Shown here piece after piece: positions 28,018-36,609 of a stretch of 64,000 nt of DNA. Below the pieces are notes generated by a model. It had not been told where the DNA came from, did no database searches, and was given only the letters and a program-made list of their open reading frames with translations. Both the position numbers and the translations under genes were made by a program. Every line of letters starts with the position of its first letter. The stretch's first letter is position 1. The DNA is taken from assembly GCF_025949695.1 (NCBI RefSeq), contig NZ_JAPDFL010000001.1:1863501-1927500 (forward strand), given 5' to 3'. The DNA is from Pararhodobacter zhoushanensis (lineage in GTDB: Bacteria > Pseudomonadota > Alphaproteobacteria > Rhodobacterales > Rhodobacteraceae).

Positions 28018-29691
28018 ATGCACGATACCTCCCTCGCGCCGGTCTTCTTTGAGATCGCTCTGTTGGTGTTGATGGCGGCGGGGCTGGGCCTGATCGGGCT
28101 GGCCCTGCGCCAACCGCTGATCGTGGCGTTCATCGCCACCGGCATTCTGGCCGGGCCGGATGTGCTGGGGCTGGTGCAGTCCGAGGCCTTCATCGCCCTG
28201 CTCAGCCAGATTTCCATCGCCGTCTTGCTGTTTTTGGTCGGGCTGAAACTGGACGTCGGGCTGATCCGCAACCTCGGCGGAGTGGCGGTGGCGGCGGGTG
28301 TCGGGCAGATGGCACTGACCGGCGTGATCGGTGGCGCGCTGGCGCTGGCGCTGGGGTATGACCTGCTGGCGGCGGTTTATATCGGCATGGCGCTGGCGAT
28401 TTCGTCGACGATCATCATCGTCAAGCTGCTGTCCGACAAGCACGAGATCGACGCGCTGCACGGACGCATCGCGCTGGGTATCCTGATCGTGCAGGATATC
28501 GCGGTGGTCGCAGCCATGGTGCTGGTCGCGGCGCTGGGCGGCGCAGGCGAAGCGGCGCATGCCAGCGATCCGCTGCTGATGCTGGGCGGTGCCGTGGGGA
28601 TGCTGGCCGTGGTTTGGGTCTTTGTGCGCTGGCTGGCCGCGCCGCTGCTGTCGCGCATTGCCCGCGCGCCCGAACTGGTGGTGATCTTCGCCGTCGGCTG
28701 GGCGGCGGGATTTGCCGCGCTGGGCGATGAGATCGGTCTGGGCAAGGAGCTGGGCGGGCTGGCCGCCGGGATCTCACTGGCCTCGACCCCGTTCCGCGAT
28801 GCGATCGGCGCGCGGCTGGCCCCGTTGCGCGATTTTCTGCTGTTGTTCTTCTTTCTCAGCCTTGGCGCCGGGGTCGATCTGGGAGGCCTTGGCGCGCAGA
28901 TTCTGCCTGCGCTTCTGTTCTCGGCCTTTGTGCTGCTGGGCAAGCCGGTGATCGTGCTGCTGCTGACCCGGTTTCTGGGCTACCGCACGCGCACCGGGTT
29001 TCTGGCCGGGGTGACGCTGGGCCAGATCTCGGAATTCTCGCTGATCTTTCTGGCGATGGGCGTGGCGGCCGGGCATGTCGAAGAGGGGACGGGCGCGCTG
29101 ATCACGCTGGTCGCGCTGATCACCATCGCGCTGTCGGTCTATGGCATCGCGTCCTCGCACAGCCTGCTGGCATTGGCCGAGCCGCTGCTCAAACGGTTCG
29201 AGCGCCGCGACATGACGCGCGAGGAAGAGGGCGACAGCCCCGACCAGCCGGGCCGGGGTTATGACGTGGTGATTCTGGGGCTGGGGCGCTATGGTCAGCG
29301 CATCGGGCAGGGGTTGCAGGCGCGCGGGTTTCGCCTGCTGGGCGTCGATTTCGACCCCGAGGCGCTGCGCCACTGGCGTGCGCTGGGGCTGGACGCGCGC
29401 TTTGGCGACGCGACGGACCCTGAGTTCATCGCTCATCTGCCACTGCGCCGGGTGCGCGCGGTGATCTCGACCGTGCCGCCGATCCGGGGCGCGCTGGCGC
29501 AGGCTGATCCGCATCCCGCCTTCCTGCAATCGCTCCGCGATGCGGGCTATACCGGCGCGGTCGCGGTGACAGTCAACCACCGGTCCGAGGCCGACGCGGC
29601 CCGCGTGCTGGGGGCGACGCTGGTCCTGTCGCCGTTCGAGGATGCGGCCGAGCGCGCGGTGGACAAGATTGCCGACGAGTGCCGCGGCTGA
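28018..29691 (+). CDS. Cation:proton antiporter with RCK (TrkA-N) domain
   Basis: A 557-aa CPA2-family (YbaL/KefB-like) membrane protein with about 12 helices over residues 10-385, then a cytoplasmic Rossmann RCK_N domain (VVILGLGRYGQRIGQGL, about residue 415 on). The first helices LVLMAAGLGLIGLALRQP and the family GKELGGLAAGISLA region are conserved. It probably exchanges K+ or Na+ for H+ under nucleotide control. It starts 8 bases after the deacetylase stop, so the two are probably co-transcribed. Confidence 0.9.
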   Translation: MHDTSLAPVFFEIALLVLMAAGLGLIGLALRQPLIVAFIATGILAGPDVLGLVQSEAFIALLSQISIAVLLFLVGLKLDVGLIRNLGGVAVAAGVGQMALTGVIGGALALALGYDLLAAVYIGMALAISSTIIIVKLLSDKHEIDALHGRIALGILIVQDIAVVAAMVLVAALGGAGEAAHASDPLLMLGGAVGMLAVVWVFVRWLAAPLLSRIARAPELVVIFAVGWAAGFAALGDEIGLGKELGGLAAGISLASTPFRDAIGARLAPLRDFLLLFFFLSLGAGVDLGGLGAQILPALLFSAFVLLGKPVIVLLLTRFLGYRTRTGFLAGVTLGQISEFSLIFLAMGVAAGHVEEGTGALITLVALITIALSVYGIASSHSLLALAEPLLKRFERRDMTREEEGDSPDQPGRGYDVVILGLGRYGQRIGQGLQARGFRLLGVDFDPEALRHWRALGLDARFGDATDPEFIAHLPLRRVRAVISTVPPIRGALAQADPHPAFLQSLRDAGYTGAVAVTVNHRSEADAARVLGATLVLSPFEDAAERAVDKIADECRG

Positions 29692-29709
29692 GCACCGCTA
29701 AACGCAAAA

Positions 29710-29731
29710 CCCCCGGCGCGGGGGCCGGGGG
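29710..29731 (-). terminator. Terminator in convergent gap (gpt side)
   Basis: An 8-bp GC-only stem (CCCCCGGC with GCCGGGGG) followed by GTTTTGCG on the minus strand. It lies 23 bases past the xanthine phosphoribosyltransferase stop and may also stop plus-strand transcripts less well. Confidence 0.65.
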
Positions 29732-29754
29732 CTGAAGGGCGCGGGCAGGGCGGC

Positions 29755-30273
29755 TCAGTCGCGGCCGCGGAAGGGCTCGACATATTGCAGGGCCATGTCC
29801 CAAGGGAAGAAGATCCAGGTGTCCTGGCTCACGCCGGTGATGAAGGTGTCCACCATCGGCTCGCCCATCGGCTTGGCATAGACGCAGGCGAAATGCGCCT
29901 TGGGATAGAGCGAGCGCACCAGTTCCAGCGTCTTGCCGGTATCGACCAGATCGTCAACGATCAGGATGCCCTCACCGTCGCCCATCATCTCGGCGTCGGG
30001 GGACTTGATCACCTGTGCTTCACGCCGCTTGTCGGCCTTGCCGCCGCCCGCGTGGTAGGATTTCACGCTGATCGTATCGACTGTGCGGATGTCCAGCTCG
30101 CGCGCGACGATCATCGCCGGGGCCATGCCACCGCGCGTGATGGCGACGACGGCTTTCCAGTGCCCTTCATCGGGGCCGTGGCCTTGCAAGCGCCATGCCA
30201 GCGCGCGCGCGTCGCGGTGCAGCTGGTCCCAGCTGACGTGAAAGCCTTTTTCATGCGGCAGGCGGTCGGTCAT
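29755..30273 (-). CDS. gpt: Xanthine phosphoribosyltransferase
   Basis: A 172-aa purine salvage enzyme converting xanthine (and guanine) with PRPP to the nucleotide. The PRPP loop [13 protein letters not shown] is at residues 103-115 and [10 protein letters not shown] provides the pyrophosphate-binding loop; length and C-terminus (FFPWDM) match Gpt. It is preceded by the LysE-family gene with a 10-base gap, so it may share that transcript. Confidence 0.93.
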   Translation of the reverse strand: MTDRLPHEKGFHVSWDQLHRDARALAWRLQGHGPDEGHWKAVVAITRGGMAPAMIVARELDIRTVDTISVKSYHAGGGKADKRREAQVIKSPDAEMMGDGEGILIVDDLVDTGKTLELVRSLYPKAHFACVYAKPMGEPMVDTFITGVSQDTWIFFPWDMALQYVEPFRGRD

Positions 30274-30283
30274 GGCAAACTCC

Positions 30284-30898
30284 TCAGGTCGCGGCGATCT
30301 TGACGCCCAGCAACGCCAGCAGGGCGCCGAAGCCGCGGTCGATCATGGTCTTCAGGCTGATATACCGCGTGCGCGTCCGATCAAGCGAGAAAAGCCGCGC
30401 GACCGCCATGTTCCACAGGGATTCGTTAAGAAACACCACCGCCAGCAGCGCGGCATAGACCCAAGCGGGGGTTTGCGGTGGGACCGTGCCCAGAAACATC
30501 GCCGAAAACATCACCGCCGGTTTGGGGTTTGCCAGCTGGGTAAACAGCCCCAGACGGAACGCCGCCGCGCCGCTGCGCGGCACAGGGCGGTCATCGCCCA
30601 TGACCAGCGGCTGGCGCGCGTCGCGCCACATCAGCCAGCCCAGCCAGCCCAGATACGCCGCGCCGCCCAGCTTGAGCGCCCAGAGCAGCGCCGGGGCAAC
30701 GGCGAACAGCAGGTTGAGCCCGAACATTGCCGCCGAGGCCCAGAAAACCGCCCCTGCCGCAATCCCCAGCGCCATCAGGGCCCCGGTGCGAAAGCCCTCG
30801 GTCAGCCCGGTGCGCGCCGACATCAGAACCGCAGGGCCGGGGCTGACCGCTGCGAACAGCGACAACCCGGCGAAGGCCAGAAAAGCGGCAAGCGTCAT
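30284..30898 (-). CDS. LysE family translocator
   Basis: A 204-aa inner-membrane protein with five to six helices of the LysE/RhtB amino-acid exporter family. The family signature [20 protein letters not shown] (first part) is near the N-terminus, and [13 protein letters not shown] lies in the middle. The start MTLAAFLAF at 30898 is preferred to an upstream ATG because it begins directly with the first helix and has AAGGACTGAG upstream. It lies 7 bases after the fabI stop, so fabI-lysE-gpt may form one operon. The substrate is unknown. Confidence 0.85.
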   Translation of the reverse strand: MTLAAFLAFAGLSLFAAVSPGPAVLMSARTGLTEGFRTGALMALGIAAGAVFWASAAMFGLNLLFAVAPALLWALKLGGAAYLGWLGWLMWRDARQPLVMGDDRPVPRSGAAAFRLGLFTQLANPKPAVMFSAMFLGTVPPQTPAWVYAALLAVVFLNESLWNMAVARLFSLDRTRTRYISLKTMIDRGFGALLALLGVKIAAT

Positions 30899-30905
30899 CG
30901 CAGTC

Positions 30906-31727
30906 TCAGTCCTTGCGGCCAGTGACCACGTCAATATCGGGCGCGTCCACGGCTTTCATGCCAACGACATGATAACCCGCATCGACGTGCAGGATCTCAC
31001 CCGTGGTGCCCGACCCAAGGTCCGACAGCAGGTAGAGCGCGGCCTTGCCGACCTCCTCCTGCGTCACGTTGCGGCGCAGGGGCGAGTTCAGCTCGTTCCA
31101 CTTCATGATATAGCGGAAATCGCCGATGCCGCTGGCGGCCAGCGTCTTGATCGGTCCGGCCGAGATGGCGTTGCAGCGGATGCCGTCCTTGCCCAGATCC
31201 TCGGCGATATACATCACCGACGCTTCCAGCGCGGCCTTGGCGATGCCCATGACGTTATAATGGGGCATCACTTGCTCGGCGCCGTAATAGGTCAGCGTCA
31301 GCAGCGAGCCGCCCGCCGGCATCATCGCAGCAGCGCGTTTGGCCACGGCGGTGAAGGAATAGACCGAGATGTCCATCGTCATCAGGAAGTTGGCATGCGA
31401 CGTGTCGACATAGCGGCCGCGCAGCTCGTTCTTGTCGGAAAAGCCGATCGCATGGACCAGAAAGTCGATTTCGCCCCATTGTGCCTTGAGGTCATCGAAC
31501 ATGGTGTCCACAGACGCCATATCGGCCACGTCGCACTCGAACAGACGCGGGGTGCCCAGCTTTTCGGCCAGCGGAACCACGCGCTTTTTCAGCGCTTCGC
31601 CCTGATAACTGAACGCCAGCTCTGCGCCTTGGCTGGCAAGAGCTTGGGCGATGCCCCAGGCAATGGATTTGTCATTGGCGAGGCCCATAATGAGGCCTTT
31701 TTTACCCGCCATAAGTCCTGCTGACAT
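30906..31727 (-). CDS. fabI: Enoyl-ACP reductase (NADH), FabI type
   Basis: A 273-aa SDR-superfamily enzyme for the last step of each fatty-acid elongation cycle. It has the FabI-type nucleotide motif GLANDKSIAWGIA, the active-site Tyr157 and Lys164 (Y-x6-K, YNVMGIAK) and the C-terminal TGEILHVDAGYHVVGM. It is the target type for triclosan-like inhibitors. It is divergent from pdxH across a 144-bp gap. Confidence 0.96.
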   Translation of the reverse strand: MSAGLMAGKKGLIMGLANDKSIAWGIAQALASQGAELAFSYQGEALKKRVVPLAEKLGTPRLFECDVADMASVDTMFDDLKAQWGEIDFLVHAIGFSDKNELRGRYVDTSHANFLMTMDISVYSFTAVAKRAAAMMPAGGSLLTLTYYGAEQVMPHYNVMGIAKAALEASVMYIAEDLGKDGIRCNAISAGPIKTLAASGIGDFRYIMKWNELNSPLRRNVTQEEVGKAALYLLSDLGSGTTGEILHVDAGYHVVGMKAVDAPDIDVVTGRKD

Positions 31728-31871
31728 CGCGGTCTCCGGATAAGACGTTTACGTTACGGCCAGCTTTAGGCCAAAGCCCCCAGCGCATCAAGGGCGCGCG
31801 CTCTTGCTCGCGGGGGTGAAAACCTGCCAGTGTCCGTACCAATGCCTCTCTTGCCTGCAAAGGGTTCTGCC

Positions 31872-32510
31872 ATGACCACTTCTGATTCCGACGCTTCGCG
31901 CACTGGTATCTTTGTCGGGGACGACCCTTTCGCCCTTGCCCAACGCTGGCTGACCGAGGCAGAGGCCAGCGAGCCCAACGATCCCAACGCCATTGCCCTG
32001 TCGACCGTCGATTCCGACGGGCTGCCCAATGTCCGCATGGTATTGCTCAAGGAGATTGAACAGTTTGGTGACGGTACGGGGGCTTTTGTGTTCTACACGA
32101 ACTATCGCAGCGCCAAGGCCCGCGAAATCGAGGCTGCGGGCAAGGCTGCTTTTGTGATGCACTGGAAATCGCTGCGCCGACAAATCCGGGTGCGCGGTCT
32201 GGTCGCGCGTGAGGACGGTCCGCAGGCCGATGCCTATTACGCCAGCCGCTCGCTGCAGTCGCGTCTGGGGGCCTGGGCTTCTCAACAATCCCAACCCCTT
32301 GCCTCGCGTGGGGCCTTGATGGCAGACGTTGCCAAGATGTCGCTTCGTCACGGCACCAACCCGCCGCGTCCACCCTACTGGGGTGGGTTTCGGATCACGC
32401 CGGTCGAGATCGAATTTTGGGCAGATGGCGCCTTCCGGTTGCATGACCGCTTCCGGTTTACACGTCTAAATGATGCCGAGCCTTGGGTTGTTTCCCGACT
32501 GAATCCCTGA
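31872..32510 (+). CDS. pdxH: Pyridoxamine 5'-phosphate oxidase
   Basis: A 212-aa FMN enzyme that oxidises PNP/PMP to pyridoxal 5'-phosphate. Family motifs are present: [19 protein letters not shown] (central part), [34 protein letters not shown] (central part) and the substrate loop HDRFRFTR before the C-terminal RLNP. The ATG at 31872 follows AAAGGG. A short perfect palindrome (TTTCACG-CTT-CGTGAAA, 32512-32528) lies directly after the stop but lacks a T-run. Confidence 0.96.
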   Translation: MTTSDSDASRTGIFVGDDPFALAQRWLTEAEASEPNDPNAIALSTVDSDGLPNVRMVLLKEIEQFGDGTGAFVFYTNYRSAKAREIEAAGKAAFVMHWKSLRRQIRVRGLVAREDGPQADAYYASRSLQSRLGAWASQQSQPLASRGALMADVAKMSLRHGTNPPRPPYWGGFRITPVEIEFWADGAFRLHDRFRFTRLNDAEPWVVSRLNP

Positions 32511-32604
32511 ATTTCACGCTTCGTGAAACGCCCACCTCTTGCCATTGCTGCAAAATGCGAAGATGCTGCCGCAAGGTTGGCGATGTTAATGGTTGGGAAT
32601 ATAA

Positions 32605-33135
32605 ATGGTCGAGATAGAACGGGGCCTTCCGCGAGTGCGCGGGAGTGTCAAATGGTTCGACCCCACGAAGGGCTTTGGGTTTATTGTTGCAGACACGGGT
32701 GGTCCCGACATTCTTCTGCACGTAAACGCCTTGCGCAATTTTGGCCAGAGTTCGGTCTGTGACCGCGCGGGAATCGACGTGAGCGTCCAGCAGACCCAAC
32801 GCGGTCTTCAGGCGGTCGAAGTCTTCGAAATCACGCCGCCGCCTGATACCATTCTTGAAACCGACGAAGTTCGCGAGGCCGAAGATCCGGCGATTGCCGA
32901 TCTTCCGCTGGAGCCTGCGCGCATCAAATGGTTCGACAAGATCAAGGGATTTGGCTTTGCCAATTGCTTCGGTCTGCCCGACGATGTGTTCATTCACATG
33001 GAAGTGCTGCGCAAATCCGGCTTTGCCGAGTTACAACCGGGCGAGGCCGTGGGCCTGCGCATCGTCGAAGGCGAGCGTGGCCGCATGGCGGTTGCCATCG
33101 CATCGTGGGAAACTGCGCTGCACAACAAGGGTTAA
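32605..33135 (+). CDS. Tandem cold-shock domain protein
   Basis: A 176-aa protein with two cold-shock domains: residues about 12-75 (VKWFDPTKGFGFI) and about 107-172 (IKWFDKIKGFGFA), joined by an acidic linker. Both retain the RNP1-like KGFGF motif; RNP2 is weaker, with ILLHVNAL and VFIHMEVL. Double-CSD proteins are common in alphaproteobacteria and bind single-stranded nucleic acid. The DUF192 gene starts 6 bases after its stop, in an arrangement often seen in this order. Confidence 0.93.
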   Translation: MVEIERGLPRVRGSVKWFDPTKGFGFIVADTGGPDILLHVNALRNFGQSSVCDRAGIDVSVQQTQRGLQAVEVFEITPPPDTILETDEVREAEDPAIADLPLEPARIKWFDKIKGFGFANCFGLPDDVFIHMEVLRKSGFAELQPGEAVGLRIVEGERGRMAVAIASWETALHNKG

Positions 33136-33141
33136 GGGTTT

Positions 33142-33618
33142 ATGGTGCGGAACGGGTTTGTCGGCGTTGTTTTGGCCTTTGTTCTCGGGGCGGGCCAAGC
33201 CTCGGCCAGCGCCTGTTCGCAAGACCATGTGCAACTGCGCGGCGACTTCGGGCAGGCAGCCTTCACCGTTGAAGTGGCTGATACCGAGAGCGAGCGTGCG
33301 CAGGGCCTTATGCACCGCGAGTCGATGCCGCGCTTCTCGGGCATGCTTTTTGTCTTCGACGCCCCGCAGCGCGCGGTTTTCTGGATGGAAAACACCCTGA
33401 TCCCGCTGGATATGCTGTTTCTTGACGCCGAAGGCGTGGTGCAAACCGTGCATGCCAACGCCATCCCACTGGACCGCACCGGCATCGATGGCGGCTTTGG
33501 CATCAAGTATGTTCTGGAAATCAACGGCGGCATGGCCGAGCGTCTGAACATCGAAGAGGGCGCCGTTCTGCGCCACCCGGCGATCGCGCAAGACACGGCA
33601 GCATGGCCTTGCGATTAA
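33142..33618 (+). CDS. DUF192 domain-containing exported protein
   Basis: A 158-aa protein with a signal peptide (cleavage probably after ASA, about residue 23) and a DUF192 domain recognisable by ERAQGLMHRESMPRFSGMLF (central part), FWMENTLIPLDMLF and VLEINGGMAERLNI. The family's function is unknown. The site AAGGG lies a few bases before the ATG, within the end of the cold-shock gene's spacer, so the two genes are likely co-transcribed. Confidence 0.9.
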   Translation: MVRNGFVGVVLAFVLGAGQASASACSQDHVQLRGDFGQAAFTVEVADTESERAQGLMHRESMPRFSGMLFVFDAPQRAVFWMENTLIPLDMLFLDAEGVVQTVHANAIPLDRTGIDGGFGIKYVLEINGGMAERLNIEEGAVLRHPAIAQDTAAWPCD

Positions 33619-33661
33619 TCGCTCTTTCCAGCCGCGCAAAGCTGGTCTAAGAGGCACCTGT

Positions 33662-33738
33662 CGGGGCGTGGCGCAGCTTGGTAGCGCGACGGTTTTGGGT
33701 ACCGTAGGTCGTAGGTTCGAATCCTATCGCCCCGACCA
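33662..33738 (+). tRNA. tRNA-Pro (anticodon TGG)
   Basis: A 77-base cloverleaf. The acceptor stem CGGGGCG pairs with CGCCCCG, the anticodon stem ACGGT pairs with ACCGT, and the 7-base loop TTTGGGT puts TGG at positions 34-36. The T-arm contains GGTTCGAATCC. The 3' CCA is encoded. A terminator lies 25 bases downstream. No integrase or duplicated tRNA end is seen. Confidence 0.97.
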
Positions 33739-33762
33739 TTTTCAACAGTCAGTGTCTCTGCC

Positions 33763-33788
33763 ATCGCCCGTTTTACCGGGCGATTTTG
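33763..33788 (+). terminator. Terminator after tRNA-Pro
   Basis: A perfect 8-bp stem (ATCGCCCG with CGGGCGAT), loop TTTTAC and a short T tail. Confidence 0.8.
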
Positions 33789-34048
33789 GGCTGTTGCGGT
33801 TCTCGCTGGTCAGACGGCGCAGCGCCCCCACCGATATCGGCGCTGATTGTCGAAACCGGCCGGGCAGGCTGGACGCGCACCGATCGCTTGTGGCCGCGAA
33901 ACGCGCACCCGTGCCGCCCTGCACCCGACCGTGTGCTGGCAACCGCAGCGCCGTTGCGGCATAAACGGCGCAATAGGTGACGCGTGCTTCCGGTGGGCCT
34001 GCAACCGCTGGCCGTCACCGCAGCCATCCCGGGGAACGGAGCAGAGAC
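33789..34048. other. Intergenic region before the NTF2-like gene
   Basis: About 260 bases between the tRNA terminator and the next start. It holds no convincing gene; short open frames here have no ribosome sites and Arg-rich translations typical of shadows. It presumably carries the promoter of the NTF2-like gene, but no clear boxes were found. Confidence 0.5.
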
Positions 34049-34570
34049 ATGAGCAGAACCGGTCTGGACGACTACCTGTCGCGTGAGGCGATCAAGGACT
34101 GCCTTTACCGCTATGCGCGCGGCATTGACCGCGCTGATGAAGCGGCGCTCCTGTCCTCGTACTGGCCGGATGCCTATGACAGCCACGGTGCGACAGCGGG
34201 GCCGGTATCGGAGTTTTACGAGCGGGTGCGCGGTGCCTGGGCGCGCGATCCGCGCAATGTGCATCATGTCACCAACATCCTGATCACCTTCCGCGACGCA
34301 GACAGCGCCGAGGTCGAGAGCTATTTTCTGGCCCTGCAACGCGGCGCGGGCCCGGACGGTGTGGTGCGGCAGGTGATGATGAGCGGGCGCTATTGCGACC
34401 TGTTCGAGCGGCGTGGCGGCGAATGGCGGGTGGCGCGCCGGACCGTGGTCTATGACTGGGTCGATCCGCAGCCAGTACCGCAGGGGTCCGAGGCGGAACG
34501 CTTCGGGCCACGCCAGCCGGTTGGCGCAGCGTGGCCCGATGATCCGGTGTACCGGATCGGCAAGGACTGA
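34049..34570 (+). CDS. NTF2-like (SnoaL-type) protein
   Basis: A 173-aa protein of the SnoaL_4/NTF2-like superfamily. The helical start LDDYLSREAIKDCLYRYARGIDRADE (central part) is the family hallmark, followed by WPDAYDSHGA, VHHVTNILITF and a long beta-sheet ending VVYDWVDP. Relatives include ring-hydroxylase beta-type and isomerase/dehydratase-like proteins of catabolic clusters. The ATG at 34049 follows CGGAGCAGAG. It is convergent with the flavin reductase and may belong to the same catabolic island, though nothing proves this. Confidence 0.75.
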   Translation: MSRTGLDDYLSREAIKDCLYRYARGIDRADEAALLSSYWPDAYDSHGATAGPVSEFYERVRGAWARDPRNVHHVTNILITFRDADSAEVESYFLALQRGAGPDGVVRQVMMSGRYCDLFERRGGEWRVARRTVVYDWVDPQPVPQGSEAERFGPRQPVGAAWPDDPVYRIGKD

Positions 34571-34572
34571 GC

Positions 34573-34624
34573 GGTCAGGACGCCCCGTCTGGAAGCGAGG
34601 TCAGGACGCCCCGTCTGGAAGCGC
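34573..34624. repeat. 26-bp tandem direct repeat
   Basis: Two adjacent 26-base units (34573-34598 and 34599-34624) are identical except for the last base; each begins GGTCAGGACGCC. They lie in the 56-bp gap between the convergent NTF2-like and flavin reductase genes. A partial third copy (TCAGGAAGCG) follows. Confidence 0.9.
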
Positions 34625-34626
34625 GC

Positions 34627-35424
34627 TCAGGAAGCGCGGTCGAAGCGTCCCAGCGCGCCGTCATAATTGACCAGCGCCGCGTCGGGTGATCCGGCCGTCA
34701 CCGACACGACACGACCGATCAGCACCGTGTGGCTGCCGGCCTCGTGCTGCGCGAGGCTGGTGCAGGTCAGGCTCTGCAGCGCGGTCTTGAGCAGGGGGGC
34801 ACCGTGGTCGCCCGCCTCCCAGTCGTGGTCAAAACGCGCCGCACCATGGCGGACGCGCTGCCCGGCGAAGAGCATCGCTTCCTCGGTCTGATCGGCGCGC
34901 AGGATATTGATGCTGAAACTGGGCGCGCTGGTGACGCAGGCATGGGCGGCGGCACGGCGGTTCAGGCACACCAACACGATGGGCGGTTCGGCCGAGACGG
35001 ATGAAAAGGCCGAAACCGTCATCCCGCAGCGCGCCTCGCCATCGCCCGCCGCAACAATGCACACGCCCGAGGCAAAGCGGCGCATGGCTTGCCGGAAGGC
35101 GTCGGCATCGACCGGGGGCAACGCCTCGATCGTTTCGATATGCGCCCGGATACGGCCCTGCGTGTCGACCCAGCCGTGTTTGACGGCAAAGCCGACCATC
35201 GCGGCAAAGCCGTTTTCCCAGTCGGGCTGACCGGCAAAGGGCGAGATCGCCCTGATCGCATCCGGCCGAACCCAGGCGTGATCCGCGTCTTCGAGCTCGG
35301 CCACCGGGGCGACGGCTGCGCTGCGCTCTGCGGTCAGCGTGGCCTCAAGCGCTATCGAGAAGCGCTTGAAATCCTTTGCACTTTCCAGCCGAGGGGCCGC
35401 TCCGGCGGTGAGAACGATGCGCAT
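34627..35424 (-). CDS. Flavin reductase family protein with N-terminal extension
   Basis: A 265-aa protein. Residues about 108-262 are a FMN-binding split-barrel flavin reductase (FRQAMRRFASGVCIVAA, GMTVSAFSSVSAEPP, SFSINILRADQ). The first about 105 residues are an extra small domain (DFKRFSIALEATL, FAGQPDWENGFAAMVGFA) not present in the usual 160-170-aa reductases; I do not recognise it. It starts 4 bases after the stop of the luciferase-like monooxygenase, so it should supply that enzyme with reduced flavin. Confidence 0.85.
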   Translation of the reverse strand: MRIVLTAGAAPRLESAKDFKRFSIALEATLTAERSAAVAPVAELEDADHAWVRPDAIRAISPFAGQPDWENGFAAMVGFAVKHGWVDTQGRIRAHIETIEALPPVDADAFRQAMRRFASGVCIVAAGDGEARCGMTVSAFSSVSAEPPIVLVCLNRRAAAHACVTSAPSFSINILRADQTEEAMLFAGQRVRHGAARFDHDWEAGDHGAPLLKTALQSLTCTSLAQHEAGSHTVLIGRVVSVTAGSPDAALVNYDGALGRFDRAS

Positions 35425-35428
35425 GGGC

Positions 35429-36502
35429 TTACTCGGCCGCCGCGACGACTTTGGTGGTGCTGCCGACCGCTTTCTGCACCGCCGGGATGATCGTGTCGCC
35501 CCAGAGTTCCATCTGCTTGAGCATGGTCTTCTGGTCGAAGTCCCCCAGTTGCGTCTGCAAGGCGATATGGTCAGGACGCAGCACTTCGATTTCTTCGATC
35601 AGCCGCTCGATCACCCGGTTCACGCTGCCAACAGGCAGGTTGCGGCGCAGGTCTTCGATGGTCGGATCGCTGTCGCTGGGAACCTCTTTCATCATGTAGC
35701 CGTCGTCGGTGGTCTGGGTGCGGTTCTTCAGGCTGAACGACAGGCGGCGCTGGAAGATCGCGTTTTCCAGATACGAGTCGATCTCGGCGTCATTGTCGCT
35801 GGCATAGCCGCAGCGCAGGAAGCCGATGCGCGACTTGCTACCGTCGGTGCCAGACTCCTCGATCGCCTGATCCAGCTGCCCGCGCACATGGCGCACCGAA
35901 TCCATGCCGTTGAGCAGGGCGGTGACGAACATGTTATAGCCTTCGCGGAAGGCATGGGCGCGGATCTTGGGGTTGCCGGTGGTGATCCACAGCGGCGGCA
36001 TCGGGTCTTGCATCGGGCGCGTCGCGATCGAGCTGGGCGGGATGTTGAGATACTCGCTATGGTGCTCAAAGATCTTCTGCGTCAGCGCCTTGGGGATGAC
36101 GTCGAGGTATTCCTCGAAGATTTTCCCGGCATCGGCCAGATTGGTGTCAAAGCGCTGGAATTCGAAATCCTGATAGCCCACGCCGATGCCCAGCTCCAGA
36201 CGGCCGTTCGACAGCGTATCGACAAAGCCGACCTCGGCCAGAAAGCGCGGGGCGTGGTAGAGCGGCAGGATGCAGACCGCCGAACCAAGGCGGATCGTGC
36301 TGGTCTTGCCGGCGCAATGGGCAACCATCATCAGCGGCGAGGGTGACAGCGAGTAGTTGTTGAAATGGTGTTCAGCGTACCAGGCGTTTGAAAAGCCAGC
36401 CTTTTCGGCCATGATGGTTTGCTCGACAGCATTCGCGATCACCTGATGCGATGACTGATGATAGCCGCGCTGCTGCGCAAGAATGAAGGCGCCGAAGTCC
36501 AT
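35429..36502 (-). CDS. LLM-class flavin-dependent monooxygenase
   Basis: A 357-aa bacterial luciferase-like enzyme (TIM barrel). The N-terminus MDFGAFILAQQRGYHQ, the EHHFNNYSLSPSP segment and RLGSAVCILPLYHAPRFLAEV (central part) with GRLELGIGVGYQ are family marks. With the adjoining flavin reductase it forms a two-component monooxygenase. Substrate classes for relatives include alkanals, sulfonates and cyclic ketones (type II Baeyer-Villiger); which applies here is unknown. The start is set by GGGAGG. It is divergent from the LysR gene, which probably regulates it. Confidence 0.88.
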   Translation of the reverse strand: MDFGAFILAQQRGYHQSSHQVIANAVEQTIMAEKAGFSNAWYAEHHFNNYSLSPSPLMMVAHCAGKTSTIRLGSAVCILPLYHAPRFLAEVGFVDTLSNGRLELGIGVGYQDFEFQRFDTNLADAGKIFEEYLDVIPKALTQKIFEHHSEYLNIPPSSIATRPMQDPMPPLWITTGNPKIRAHAFREGYNMFVTALLNGMDSVRHVRGQLDQAIEESGTDGSKSRIGFLRCGYASDNDAEIDSYLENAIFQRRLSFSLKNRTQTTDDGYMMKEVPSDSDPTIEDLRRNLPVGSVNRVIERLIEEIEVLRPDHIALQTQLGDFDQKTMLKQMELWGDTIIPAVQKAVGSTTKVVAAAE

Positions 36503-36540
36503 GGTATTTTCCTCCCGTCTGAACATCTGCCCCCAGTGTA

Positions 36541-36565
36541 GGTTATTGCAATTTTGGTGATAACC
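36541..36565. promoter_or_regulatory. Candidate LysR-type binding site
   Basis: GGTTAT-N13-ATAACC is a perfect 6-bp inverted repeat in the 107-bp gap between the divergent monooxygenase and LysR genes. Dyads of this spacing contain a T-N11-A-like core and are typical LysR-family recognition sites. Confidence 0.6.
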
Positions 36566-36609
36566 GGGCAGTTTCGCAGCTCAGCTTTGCAAGAATTGAA
36601 AAGGTGGCA

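Noticed and set aside
32512..32528. Palindrome TTTCACG-CTT-CGTGAAA after pdxH as a terminator
   Set aside because: The stem is short and has no T-run; it could equally be an operator for the cold-shock gene.
33668..33964. 98-codon frame starting inside tRNA-Pro
   Set aside because: It overlaps the tRNA and its terminator and has no ribosome site.
33662..34048. tRNA-Pro as an integration site for a mobile island
   Set aside because: No integrase, no duplicated tRNA 3' end and no composition break were found, although a catabolic island follows.
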